DNA from: an uncultured Cuneatibacter sp.
Lineage (GTDB): Bacteria > Bacillota > Clostridia > Lachnospirales > Lachnospiraceae
Reading direction: 5' to 3'
Assembly: GCA_934234215.1 (NCBI GenBank)
Contig: CAKQHB010000005.1
Location: 1-64,000 of the forward strand
Length of the DNA: 64,000 nucleotides
Within the stretch, counting starts at the first letter, position 1, and each line of letters opens with the position of its first letter. Both the position numbers and the translations under genes were made by a program. Below are positions 45,375 through 53,600 of this stretch, one piece after another. The notes beneath the pieces were generated by a model. That model worked only from the letters and a program-made list of their open reading frames with translations. It had not been told where the DNA came from and searched no databases.

Positions 45375-47994
45375 ATCCGGCAAGCGCGATGATCTCATGC
45401 ATCAGCAGCGGGATCATCGCCAGCCCCAGCACGATCCCCCACTCTTCCAACGAAAGATCTGCTGTCCGAAATGCAGTTTTTAGCAGCGGCACTTCCGTCA
45501 CAGCGATCTGCAAACTCAATCCAATTCCAAATGCCGCGATCATCAGCGGATTTCTTCCCAGCTTTGCCCGGAAGATCGAGTGGGATGCATCCCGCATTCC
45601 AATCGCATGAAACAGCTGTGAAATTCCAAGGACACTAAATGCATAGGTCTGACACCGCATGAGAATCTCCGGATTTTTCAAAAGTCCCAGAATTGCTGCC
45701 AGCGTCACCGTCTGCTTTCCCATCTCCGCCTGCAAAAACGGCACAAGGAAAAAGGCGGCAAGGCTCACTCCCCCGATAACAAATCCATATCCCAGCGTCA
45801 GAAATGCTCCGCCGTGGGCAAACAGGGACTCTGTCGGCTTTCGCGGCGGCTGTCGCATCAGATATTCTCCATTATTGCGATCCACGCCCAGCGCCAACGC
45901 CGGAAGTGTATCCGTCAACAAATTCACCCACAAAATATGACACGCCAGAAGCGGCGATGGCAGCCGCAGCAATATGGCGACAAACATCACCAGAATTTCT
46001 CCCAGATTCGAGGACAGCAAAAACAGCACGGACTTGCGGATGTTTGTATAGATGCCTCTGCCTTCCCGGATCGCAGCGCCAATCGTCACAAAGCAATCGT
46101 CTGTCAGCACCATATCTGCCGCCTGCCTCGCCACATCGGTTCCGCCGCCCATAGCAATTCCAATGTCTGCCCCCTGCAGCGACGGCGCATCGTTGATCCC
46201 ATCTCCGGTCATGGCGACGACCTCTCCGGCATTTCGAAGCGCTTTCACGATTTTTAATTTCTGCTCCGGCGAGATTCTCGCATACACTTGCGTTTCCTCC
46301 ACCGACTGCTGCAGGTCCTGCTCTGACATCTGTGCCAGCTGATCTCCGGTCAGACAGTTTTCCGCTCCCGGCATGCCAAGCTTTTCCGCAATCCCGCAGG
46401 CAGTCAGCCCGTGATCTCCCGTAATCATAATCGTGCGGATACCCGCCTGTTCAAAAGAGGCGATAGCTTCTTTCACTCCCGCCCGAGGCGGATCGATCAT
46501 TCCCACAAGTCCCAGAAATTCCATTTCTTTTTCCTGCAGATTCCGCCCTTCTGCCACCGCCAGTACCCGCAATGCCTGTCTGCTCAATCGCTCCACATCC
46601 TGACGAATGCGTTTCCGGTCTGTTCCGGTCAGCTCCCGCCCATTCCATCTCGTGCAGCGCTTTACAATCTCTTCCGGAGATCCCTTTGTCCACGAAACTG
46701 CTCCATTTTCTCCGGAATGCAGTGTCGTCATCCTCTTCCGGTCGGAATCAAACGGGTACACTCCCGTCTGGGGATACCGCTTCAAAAGAGCTTCTTTTTC
46801 ATACCCATGCTGCTCCGCCAATGCAAGGAGCGCGGTCTCCGTCGGATCTCCGATCCATGCGCCCTGTTCTCCCCGAATACAGTCGTTACACAGGGCAAGC
46901 GCCGTCAAAAAGCGCTCGGTCATACGGTCTGTCCCCAACTGTTCCGGTGCGTACCGTTTCCCTCGGATCACGCACTCCACCGCCTGCATTCGATTTTCCG
47001 TCAAAGTTCCTGTCTTATCCGTGCAGATCGCTGTGACTGCCCCCAGCGTCTCCACCGCCTGCATCCGCCGCACGATCACATGCTCCCGCACCATGCGGGA
47101 CACCGACAATGCCAGCACGATCGTCACAACTGCCGGAAGCCCCTCCGGAACCGCAGCCACTGCCAGCGAAATCGCCGTCAATAACATCTCCGCCACATTG
47201 CGCTTTTGCAAAACTGCCAGTGCAAACAAACTGACACACAGCAAAACCGCCAGAATACTCAGCTTCTTTCCCAGCTCCTCCAACCGCCTTTGCAGGGGAG
47301 TCATCCCCTCCGGGCGATGCTTTAACATCCCGGCGATCTTTCCGATCTCCGTCTCCATCCCTGTCGCCACCACGATTCCACTGCCGCTTCCTCTCGTCAC
47401 GATTGTTGTGGCATACGCCATATTTTTGCAGTCCCCAATGCTCTGCGGTTCCCGATATACCGCCCTTGCATCTTTTTCCACAGGGATTGATTCCCCGGTC
47501 AGCGCTGACTCTTCTACCTGCAGTCCGACCGTTTCCGCCAGACGCACATCTGCCGGAATCTGATTTCCCGCTTCCAGACAGACCAGATCTCCCGGCACCA
47601 GCTCCTCCGCCGGAATTTCCCGCACTTTACCATCCCGACAGACATGGGACACCGGTGCTGACAGCTTTTTCAAGGTTGCAAGGGCTTTCTGCGCTTTTCC
47701 CTCCTGCACCAGACCGGTGATGGCATTGAGCAGCACAACCGCAAGGATTACACCAGTATCCATCCACTCTCCCAAAAAGCTGGAGATTGCTGCCGCTACT
47801 AACAGCAGATAGATCAAAGGATCATTGAGCTGTGCAAAAAATCGCTGCGCGAAGGATTCTTTTTGTTCTCTGCGCAGCACATTTTTGCCGAACTGTCCCT
47901 GCCTGTGCCTTGCTTCCTGCTCGGACAGTCCGCGTTGTCTGCTGCTGCCAAGCCTTCTTTCCGTCTCCTCGATTTCACGCTGTTCAAATCCCAA
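45307..47994 (-). CDS. Calcium-type (PMCA-like) P-type cation ATPase
   Basis: An 895-residue P-type ATPase, subclass P2, with TGES at about 167-170, the M4 motif PEGLP at 283-287, phosphorylated Asp326 in DKTGT, TGDGINDAPSL and NLLTDTLPALALG in M6. The PEGLP plus NxxTD pattern fits calcium export from the cytoplasm, but related pumps carry Mn2+. The only sensible start is TTG at 47994, after GGGGG at ten bases; this GGGGG lies inside a stable hairpin. The C terminus overlaps the AraC gene end by 68 bases on the opposite strand. Confidence 0.92.
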   Translation of the reverse strand: MGFEQREIEETERRLGSSRQRGLSEQEARHRQGQFGKNVLRREQKESFAQRFFAQLNDPLIYLLLVAAAISSFLGEWMDTGVILAVVLLNAITGLVQEGKAQKALATLKKLSAPVSHVCRDGKVREIPAEELVPGDLVCLEAGNQIPADVRLAETVGLQVEESALTGESIPVEKDARAVYREPQSIGDCKNMAYATTIVTRGSGSGIVVATGMETEIGKIAGMLKHRPEGMTPLQRRLEELGKKLSILAVLLCVSLFALAVLQKRNVAEMLLTAISLAVAAVPEGLPAVVTIVLALSVSRMVREHVIVRRMQAVETLGAVTAICTDKTGTLTENRMQAVECVIRGKRYAPEQLGTDRMTERFLTALALCNDCIRGEQGAWIGDPTETALLALAEQHGYEKEALLKRYPQTGVYPFDSDRKRMTTLHSGENGAVSWTKGSPEEIVKRCTRWNGRELTGTDRKRIRQDVERLSRQALRVLAVAEGRNLQEKEMEFLGLVGMIDPPRAGVKEAIASFEQAGIRTIMITGDHGLTACGIAEKLGMPGAENCLTGDQLAQMSEQDLQQSVEETQVYARISPEQKLKIVKALRNAGEVVAMTGDGINDAPSLQGADIGIAMGGGTDVARQAADMVLTDDCFVTIGAAIREGRGIYTNIRKSVLFLLSSNLGEILVMFVAILLRLPSPLLACHILWVNLLTDTLPALALGVDRNNGEYLMRQPPRKPTESLFAHGGAFLTLGYGFVIGGVSLAAFFLVPFLQAEMGKQTVTLAAILGLLKNPEILMRCQTYAFSVLGISQLFHAIGMRDASHSIFRAKLGRNPLMIAAFGIGLSLQIAVTEVPLLKTAFRTADLSLEEWGIVLGLAMIPLLMHEIIALAGFSWKDAGHFGDDTDGASSHKLL

Positions 47995-48004
47995 AATTTA
48001 AAAT

Positions 48005-48037
48005 CCCCCGCACACATTTTTATAATGTATGCGGGGG
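48005..48037 (-). other. Stable hairpin covering the ATPase ribosome binding site
   Basis: CCCCCGCA (minus 48037-48030) pairs with TGCGGGGG (48012-48005), extended by ATACAT/ATGTGT. It lies right after the HAD stop codon and is followed by ATTTTAAATTTTG. It may be a weak terminator for the upstream genes, or it may hide the GGGGG ribosome binding site of the ATPase gene. Confidence 0.6.
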
Positions 48038-48047
48038 AATCGTTTTG

Positions 48048-48704
48048 TTATACCTGATGCTCTTTTAAGAAGTCTCTGGCTGCCAACAGATCCGGCAAAA
48101 CCGCATCTGCCTGCTGCCGCAGCTCCTCCGGAATCTCTGTGATATCCGGGATCGCAATGACCAGACTGCCTGCTGCAATTCCGGCACGGATGCCATTCGG
48201 ACTGTCCTCAAAGACAGCGCACTCGGATGCTTTCCGATGAAGGCCCTCCGCTGCCCGCAGAAAAATCTCCGGGTCCGGCTTGCTCTTCTCGACGAGATTT
48301 CCGAAAATCCGGTAGGAAAACCACTTCAACAGATCGGCCTTTTCCAGATACTCTTCTGCCAGCTCCTGCCTCGTGGACGTCGCCACCGCACAGGGAATAC
48401 TCTGCTCATTCAGCCAGGAAAGCAGCTCTCTTAAGCCTTTTTTGACCGGAACTCCTGTGCGATCGATCACCTCATGGAGATACGCGGTGCGGATCTCTCT
48501 GGCACGGTCATAATCAAAAGCTTCGCCAAAGCGCTCCTTACACAATCTCCTGGAATATGCTGCGTTCGTGCCACGAAACTTTGCGAGAAACGGCTCGTCA
48601 ATGGGAACTCCCATCACTCTGCCTGCCTCGATCCAGCCCCGGGCGGAAATCCGTTCCGTGTCCAACATCAGACCGTCCATATCAAAAATTGCGCCCTGAA
48701 TCAT
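48048..48704 (-). CDS. HAD-superfamily hydrolase, beta-phosphoglucomutase-like
   Basis: A 218-residue subclass IA HAD protein: IQGAIFDMDGLMLDTE (nucleophile Asp and acid/base Asp), VATSTRQELAEEYLE (motif II), KSKPDPEIFLRAAE (motif III lysine) and CAVFEDSPNGIRAGIAAG (motif IV). It is probably a sugar-phosphate phosphatase or mutase. The ATG at 48704 overlaps the amidohydrolase stop (TGATG), so the two are translationally coupled. Confidence 0.9.
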   Translation of the reverse strand: MIQGAIFDMDGLMLDTERISARGWIEAGRVMGVPIDEPFLAKFRGTNAAYSRRLCKERFGEAFDYDRAREIRTAYLHEVIDRTGVPVKKGLRELLSWLNEQSIPCAVATSTRQELAEEYLEKADLLKWFSYRIFGNLVEKSKPDPEIFLRAAEGLHRKASECAVFEDSPNGIRAGIAAGSLVIAIPDITEIPEELRQQADAVLPDLLAARDFLKEHQV

Positions 48705-49864
48705 CAGCAAAATTCTCTCTTTTCTACCTTTACGCCGTTTACATATACGTCTACGATCTCATTGGAAGACTCAAACGGGCAGCCTGCAGACAGAACGATA
48801 TCTGCGTCCTTGCCAACCTCCAGAGAACCAACCCTGTCAGCGATACCGATATGCTTTGCAGGATTGATGGTGATCGCCTGCAGAGCATCAAACGGCTTCA
48901 TGCCTTCCTTCACAGCCAGACCTGCGCACAAAGACAGATACTGCTCCGGGATAACCGGGGAATCTGTGATGATGGAAACCTTGCAGCCTGCGTTTGCTAA
49001 AATGCCGGGAGTCTTGAAGCTCTTGTGCTGCAGCTCGATCTTGGTAGCATGTCCCAGAGAAGGACCTACTGCTAACGGCAGATCTTCTTTTACCAGCTCA
49101 TCTACGATCAGATGACCCTCGGTGCAGTGCTCCATCGTGATGTTCAGATCAAATTCCTTTGCAATACGGATTGCGGTGAACATATCATCTGCGCGATGTG
49201 CATGTGCCTTTAACGGGATCTCCTTCTTCAGAACCGGAATCAGAGACTCTAACTTCATATCAAAAGCAGGTCTTCTGGAAATGTCATCTCCTGCTGCTTC
49301 CTTGCGCTCCATGTAATCCTTTGCACGGAACAGCATCTCACGCAGCTTGGAAGCGGTAGACATACGGGCATAGTTGCCCTTATCCTTATAGCAGCGCTTC
49401 GGATTCTCACCAAATGCACACTTCATCGCAACCGGAGTCTTGATGATCATGTTATCAACGCGCTGTCCTACTGTCTTCATTGCAACGAAGGTACCACCAA
49501 GTACGTTCGCACTTCCGGGACCGGTACATACACTCGTAACACCAGCCTGAGCTGCCATCGGGAATGTGGGGTCCATCGGGTTGATACTGTCGATACCGCG
49601 AAGCTGCGGGCTGACGATATCACCCATCTCATTATAATCCTGACCTTCGAAGCCCATTGCATAACCATCGGTACCGATGTGGCAGTGTGCATCTACAAAT
49701 CCGGGGAAAATCTGGAGTCCTGTTGCATCTACAACCTCACAGTCAGCAGGTACTTCGATGTTCTCTTCGATCTTAACGATCTTTCCATCCTCTACCAGGA
49801 TATCCGCCACAAAAGGCTCTTCCACGATAGCGTTATGGATGTTTCCGTTCTTAATACAAAGCAT
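48704..49864 (-). CDS. Metal-dependent amidohydrolase
   Basis: A 386-residue amidohydrolase (imidazolonepropionase-like). Motifs are FPGFVDAHCHIG (metal-binding HxH), KAHAHRADD and MEHCTEGH (further histidines), ITDSPV (the catalytic Asp), and the C-terminal INPAKHIGIADRVGSLEVGKDADIV that closes the composite beta-sandwich. There is no signal peptide. The start at 49864 follows GGAGGAG. The substrate is unknown. It is divergent from the RpiB/LacAB-fold isomerase gene. Confidence 0.9.
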   Translation of the reverse strand: MLCIKNGNIHNAIVEEPFVADILVEDGKIVKIEENIEVPADCEVVDATGLQIFPGFVDAHCHIGTDGYAMGFEGQDYNEMGDIVSPQLRGIDSINPMDPTFPMAAQAGVTSVCTGPGSANVLGGTFVAMKTVGQRVDNMIIKTPVAMKCAFGENPKRCYKDKGNYARMSTASKLREMLFRAKDYMERKEAAGDDISRRPAFDMKLESLIPVLKKEIPLKAHAHRADDMFTAIRIAKEFDLNITMEHCTEGHLIVDELVKEDLPLAVGPSLGHATKIELQHKSFKTPGILANAGCKVSIITDSPVIPEQYLSLCAGLAVKEGMKPFDALQAITINPAKHIGIADRVGSLEVGKDADIVLSAGCPFESSNEIVDVYVNGVKVEKREFC

Positions 49865-50078
49865 AGCAATCTCCTCCATTCATTTTCTTGACGGTTCAAA
49901 AACCTTTTTTATCGTAGCACACCAGCTTCAAAAAAACAAGAAAAACGTCTTTGGGGGCTTTTCAATTTTCCGGTTTTCCGTTATGATGATAGAGGGGAGC
50001 TTCTCCGGTGCTGCGGACAGTCTGTGCCGAACGATTACCGCTCCCGAATTTCATACTGTCCAGAATGGAGAAATACAC

Positions 50079-50717
50079 ATGAAAATTGCTCTGATCAATG
50101 AGAACAGCCAGGCAGGCAAGAACGATCTTATCTGTCAGACTCTGAAAAAGGTTGTTGAGCCGATGGGTCACGAAGTATTCAACTACGGTATGTACAGTGC
50201 TGACGATGCACATCAGCTTACTTATGTACAGGCAGGTCTTCTGACTGCAATCCTGTTAAACAGCGGCGCTGCTGATTTTGTTATCACCGGATGTGGTACC
50301 GGCGAGGGCGCTATGCTGGCATGCAACTCCTTCCCGAAGGTACTGTGCGGTCACATCAACGATCCCAGTGACGCTTACATGTTCAGCCAGATCAACGCTG
50401 GTAACGCTGCAGCATTCCCCTTTGCAAAGGATTTCGGATGGGGCGGCGAGCTGAAGCTGCAGTATGAGTTCGAGAAGTTATTCTGCGCAGCTCCCGGCGG
50501 CGGATATCCTCCGGAACGTGTTGTACCGGAACAGAGAAACAAGAAGATCTTAGACTCCGTTAAGGAAGTAACCCATGTTGATATGGTTACCATCCTGAAG
50601 AACATCGATCAGGACTTCCTGAAAGAGACCATCAGCGGTGACAAATTCCAGGAGTACTTCTTCGCAAACTGCAAGTGCGATGAGATCCGTGCGATCATCG
50701 AGTCTGTTCTGAAATAA
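50079..50717 (+). CDS. RpiB/LacAB-family isomerase, DhuI-like
   Basis: A 212-residue protein starting MKIALINENSQAGKND, with QLTYVQAGLLTAILLNSGAADFVITGCGTGEGAML, where Cys72 sits at the RpiB/LacAB catalytic cysteine. It is longer than RpiB (about 150) and has the C-terminal extension seen in DhuI, the 4-deoxy-L-threo-5-hexosulose-uronate isomerase described in streptococci, which replaces KduI. From memory the N-terminal and GCGTGEG blocks match DhuI closely. If so, it duplicates the KduI function encoded at 58301-59161 with an unrelated fold. GGAG precedes the ATG. Confidence 0.78.
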   Translation: MKIALINENSQAGKNDLICQTLKKVVEPMGHEVFNYGMYSADDAHQLTYVQAGLLTAILLNSGAADFVITGCGTGEGAMLACNSFPKVLCGHINDPSDAYMFSQINAGNAAAFPFAKDFGWGGELKLQYEFEKLFCAAPGGGYPPERVVPEQRNKKILDSVKEVTHVDMVTILKNIDQDFLKETISGDKFQEYFFANCKCDEIRAIIESVLK

Positions 50718-50739
50718 TTTTTGACCGAAGTTTTAAAAA

Positions 50740-50772
50740 GCAGTCAGGTGGAATCCCATCTGGCTGCTTTTT
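50740..50772 (+). terminator. Bidirectional terminator between convergent genes
   Basis: A 12-bp stem GCAGTCAGGTGG/CCATCTGGCTGC with loop AATC, flanked by AAAA and TTTTT. It serves the DhuI-like gene on the plus strand and the SpoIID-like gene on the minus strand. Confidence 0.92.
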
Positions 50773-50782
50773 CTTCTATTTC

Positions 50783-53107
50783 TTAATATACGTTTTCCAG
50801 TTCCGTTCCCGGATAGAAAAATCCCAGAATCTCTTCCGCCGTATACCCGGATTCGCCCATGGCACGCATGGCATTTTGCGGCATTCCAAGTCCATGTCCT
50901 TTTCCACCGCCGTGAATGCGATATCCTGTCAGTGAGCCATCCTGTTTTCTCTCTTCCAGCCAGAAAAACGAACTTTGCAGCAGCTCTCTGCCCGCCTGCA
51001 CCGCACCGGTCTCCGTCTCATAAATCGCATCAAAACAGCCTAACAGTCTCCGGATATTGCTCTGTCCCTCTGCGATCACAATCTGCTTTTCACCGGTAAA
51101 CTTCATTTTCTGCACGGAGCCGCCGCCAACACGCTGCAGCACCTCCATGCTCTCTAACATTCCCAGATCCGTCTGCGCCTCCATCTGCTCCTCTGTCAGC
51201 CATTCGCCGCTTTTTACATCCTGCACGCGAATGTGTGCCGGATCCAATACAATCCGCTCCGGCAGCGCTGTCTGTAACGACTCCGCCAACTGTTCCAGTG
51301 TGGCATCGGTGCTCCAGCGAAACCAGGTACAGTTTTTCTCAAAGGCATCGCCATCCTCGGTGGCAAGCGCCCGACGGAAAACGTCCTCCTCCCTTAGATC
51401 CGGTGCATCCGTTGCTCCTGTCGCTCCAGTCTCCTGTGCAAATCCGGATGCAGTCACTGTCACCGGATGCAAATACGGAATGCTGTCCGTCTGTCCTCCC
51501 CAAATCGAAGGGTCGGTCGTGCTGCCCCAGGAGGTTGAAAAATAATAGGCCGGAACAACGGTTCCCTCGTAAGAAAGCACTTGCCCGTAAGTCTCCTGCA
51601 CTGCCGCCGACGTTTTCTCACTCTCCGGCAGATTGTTATATACCTGAAAATTTTCGCTGTCATCCACATGGGCACCGTACCGCCGCAATGCGTTTTGCCG
51701 GATCTGCAGCCAACCGTATGTCCGCGCACAAATTGCCTGGGCTTTCAGGGCTTCCATACTGTACGCCGAGGATACCTCACTGGGCACCACACGCTCCAAA
51801 TACGTATCCAGTCGAACTTCATTTACAAGCGTGATGCCATCCTCCTGCACATTCAATTCCAGTGTGCCGGGATAAGTCGGCACTCCCGCTTCCCGCTTCA
51901 GACTATCCAACCGCAATCCCGCATCCGTCTCTACCGGCTTGACGATCACACGCCCGGACGTAAAGCAGGGATCTTCCACCGAAAAGCTCACCTGTTCTCC
52001 GGCACTGTGAAACTCCTGCTTTCCTCCATAAAAGACATAGTAATTTCCCAGTCCGGTAATCTGTACATTCTCATGAAACAGTCCCGCAAAACCATCTGTC
52101 CGCAGCAGCACGCGGATATTTTCCGCATGAAATGTCTGGGTCATCACCGCCGCACACACGGTTCCGTCCTCTATGGTAAACCGCTCAAACTGATAGCCTA
52201 CCAGCACATCTTCCGCTGTCTGCATCTCCGGACTGCCGTACCCCTTATAAAAGCGAACATCCTCCGCGAAAGGCAGCCAGCCGGAATCCGCCAGCTCCAC
52301 ACCGTCCTCCGTGACGCGCAGTACCTTTTCTGTGATCTGCTCCGGCTTTTCCGTCACCTGTACAAGCGTTCCGTCCTGCACCGTCACATCCGCGCACAGT
52401 CCCCGCTCACTGGCATCCGCCCGCGCCCAGGAAAAGCTCCGGCTGATGCCGCCCACAAACAGCTGCAGCTTTCCTTCTCCTGCCTGTGTGATGAGCACGT
52501 TCGGATAGGTCAATATCATGTCTGTCCGCTTCCAGCAATGCAGCACCTGATTTCCAACTCCGGTCACAAGCACTCCGTGATCGGTCTCCTGCTGCAGCGA
52601 TGCAGACTCCTGATCGTATAGCATTCCACGGTTCGTGCAGATCTCATGCCCGGACAATTCAGATACCGTCTCGGATGTCCCATAAACCTCTATCACCTCT
52701 GTCCAGACATCCGATTCTGACTGCGATGCCGTCACCTGCTGCATCGCTGACAGCTGCACAAACAACTGCCAGAAGCCGTCTCTTGCGACCGGAACATCCG
52801 CTATTGCCCTCTGAGATGCGGCAAGCACCGGACACGCACCAGACACCTGTTCCAACAGCGGTTCGATCTCTCCCACCGTCACCGTTCCGTCCTTTGCCCG
52901 CATCGCTCGGACAAAATCATCACAGACTGCATCGGATAAATATTCTATGGCATCCACAGCTTCCTCCACTGTCACCGCATCCGATGTCATCTCCGGTTTT
53001 ACCGTATCCTGATAGCGAAGCCAGCTGATCACCATCCCGATTATAATTCCAAGCAGCAGCACTAACAATAGCCACTGCAGTCCTTTCCCACTCTGTTTCT
53101 GTTCCAT
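50783..53107 (-). CDS. SpoIID/LytB domain membrane protein
   Basis: A 774-residue protein with a short cytoplasmic N terminus and one membrane segment (about 10-30). A long extracytoplasmic part of beta-rich sequence follows, with a C-terminal SpoIID/LytB domain (about 500-774). In that domain LDTYLERVVPSEVSSAYSMEALKAQAICARTYG holds the catalytic glutamate region, and YFSTSWGSTTDP and HGGGKGHGLGMPQNAM are further family blocks. SpoIID is a peptidoglycan lytic transglycosylase. The family is usually about 340 residues, so the long N-terminal half is unusual. The start at 53107 follows AGGGG; the open frame further upstream runs through the 6S RNA and is not coding. Confidence 0.85.
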   Translation of the reverse strand: MEQKQSGKGLQWLLLVLLLGIIIGMVISWLRYQDTVKPEMTSDAVTVEEAVDAIEYLSDAVCDDFVRAMRAKDGTVTVGEIEPLLEQVSGACPVLAASQRAIADVPVARDGFWQLFVQLSAMQQVTASQSESDVWTEVIEVYGTSETVSELSGHEICTNRGMLYDQESASLQQETDHGVLVTGVGNQVLHCWKRTDMILTYPNVLITQAGEGKLQLFVGGISRSFSWARADASERGLCADVTVQDGTLVQVTEKPEQITEKVLRVTEDGVELADSGWLPFAEDVRFYKGYGSPEMQTAEDVLVGYQFERFTIEDGTVCAAVMTQTFHAENIRVLLRTDGFAGLFHENVQITGLGNYYVFYGGKQEFHSAGEQVSFSVEDPCFTSGRVIVKPVETDAGLRLDSLKREAGVPTYPGTLELNVQEDGITLVNEVRLDTYLERVVPSEVSSAYSMEALKAQAICARTYGWLQIRQNALRRYGAHVDDSENFQVYNNLPESEKTSAAVQETYGQVLSYEGTVVPAYYFSTSWGSTTDPSIWGGQTDSIPYLHPVTVTASGFAQETGATGATDAPDLREEDVFRRALATEDGDAFEKNCTWFRWSTDATLEQLAESLQTALPERIVLDPAHIRVQDVKSGEWLTEEQMEAQTDLGMLESMEVLQRVGGGSVQKMKFTGEKQIVIAEGQSNIRRLLGCFDAIYETETGAVQAGRELLQSSFFWLEERKQDGSLTGYRIHGGGKGHGLGMPQNAMRAMGESGYTAEEILGFFYPGTELENVY

Positions 53108-53159
53108 ACTTCCCCTTCTCTTTTTTCGCAAAAATAGAATCCCGTAGCACAATTTCCTA

Positions 53160-53200
53160 TAAAGCAAAATAGGCTTCCGATACTGCTGTACCGGAAGCCT
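53160..53200 (-). terminator. Terminator-like hairpin downstream of the 6S RNA repeats
   Basis: AGGCTTCCGGTAC (minus 53200-53188) pairs with GTATCGGAAGCCT (53183-53171), one mismatch, followed by ATTTTGCTTT. It probably ends a 6S RNA precursor before the SpoIID-like gene. Confidence 0.5.
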
Positions 53201-53229
53201 GCTTCTCTTTTGCATTTTACTGTGCTGTT

Positions 53230-53332
53230 TCTTCTGTATCTCAAAATCTTTCGTATCGGTCTCTTCTGTATCTCGCACGAAATCTTCTGTATGCAAAAAT
53301 CTTTTGTATCTCGTCTGTCTCTCTTCTGTAAC
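53230..53332 (-). repeat. Degenerate short direct repeats (GATACAGAAGA units)
   Basis: Six copies of an 11-base unit, GATACAGAAGA on the minus strand, with 0-2 changes, begin at plus-strand positions 53230, 53247, 53262, 53283, 53300 and 53322. Spacings are 15-22 bases. They lie between the 6S RNA 3' end and a hairpin. The array is non-coding as far as I can see. Confidence 0.7.
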
Positions 53333-53339
53333 AGAATCA

Positions 53340-53518
53340 GATATCCAATGTGACGCCTCACCTGCAACTTTGACGCCCAGCAAAACAGCCAGGTGGGTTA
53401 CCGCAACCAGACTTCTGCCATCCACTCGAAGGAGGCCCGACATCCGCCTGACAATGTAGGAATCCCGTTAGTCAAGATGTAGGTTCAAAATACACAGGAT
53501 TGGCGTCGTCCATTGGAC
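53340..53518 (-). ncRNA. ssrS: 6S RNA candidate
   Basis: A 179-base RNA defined by a consensus promoter and a terminal stem: TCCAATG (53517-53511) with CATTGGA (53350-53344), continued by GACGCC with GGCGTC. Inside are TTTTGAACCTACAT, GGGATTCCTACAT, GGGCCTCCTTCGAGTGG and GTAACCCACCTGG, which I recall as typical of clostridial 6S RNA. Size and rod-like shape fit. 6S RNA binds sigma-A RNA polymerase as a promoter mimic in stationary phase. The call is from memory and structure, not from a covariance search. Confidence 0.75.
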
Positions 53519-53524
53519 ACTTTT

Positions 53525-53553
53525 ATTATAGCCGCTTCTCTCTGATTTTTCAA
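53525..53553 (-). promoter_or_regulatory. Sigma-A promoter of the 6S RNA
   Basis: Minus-strand TTGAAA (53553-53548), 17 bp, TATAAT (53530-53525), giving a start near 53518. It lies just after the BMP lipoprotein gene ends at 53601. Confidence 0.85.
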
Positions 53554-53600
53554 GTACATTCCGCTGTCAATTATCGGAAAGTTTTTTCATGAAAATCCCT

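Noticed and set aside
49677..50078. N-terminal extension of the DhuI-like frame
   Set aside because: It is antisense to the amidohydrolase gene and lacks similarity; the ATG at 50079 has GGAG and begins the conserved MKIALINENSQ.
45307..50717. Integrated element between the rha locus and the 6S region
   Set aside because: No integrase, transposase, direct repeats or shift in composition could be seen.
53108..53443. N-terminal extension of the SpoIID-like protein through the repeats
   Set aside because: The region belongs to the 6S RNA and repeat array; the ATG at 53107 has a ribosome binding site and is followed by a normal membrane segment.
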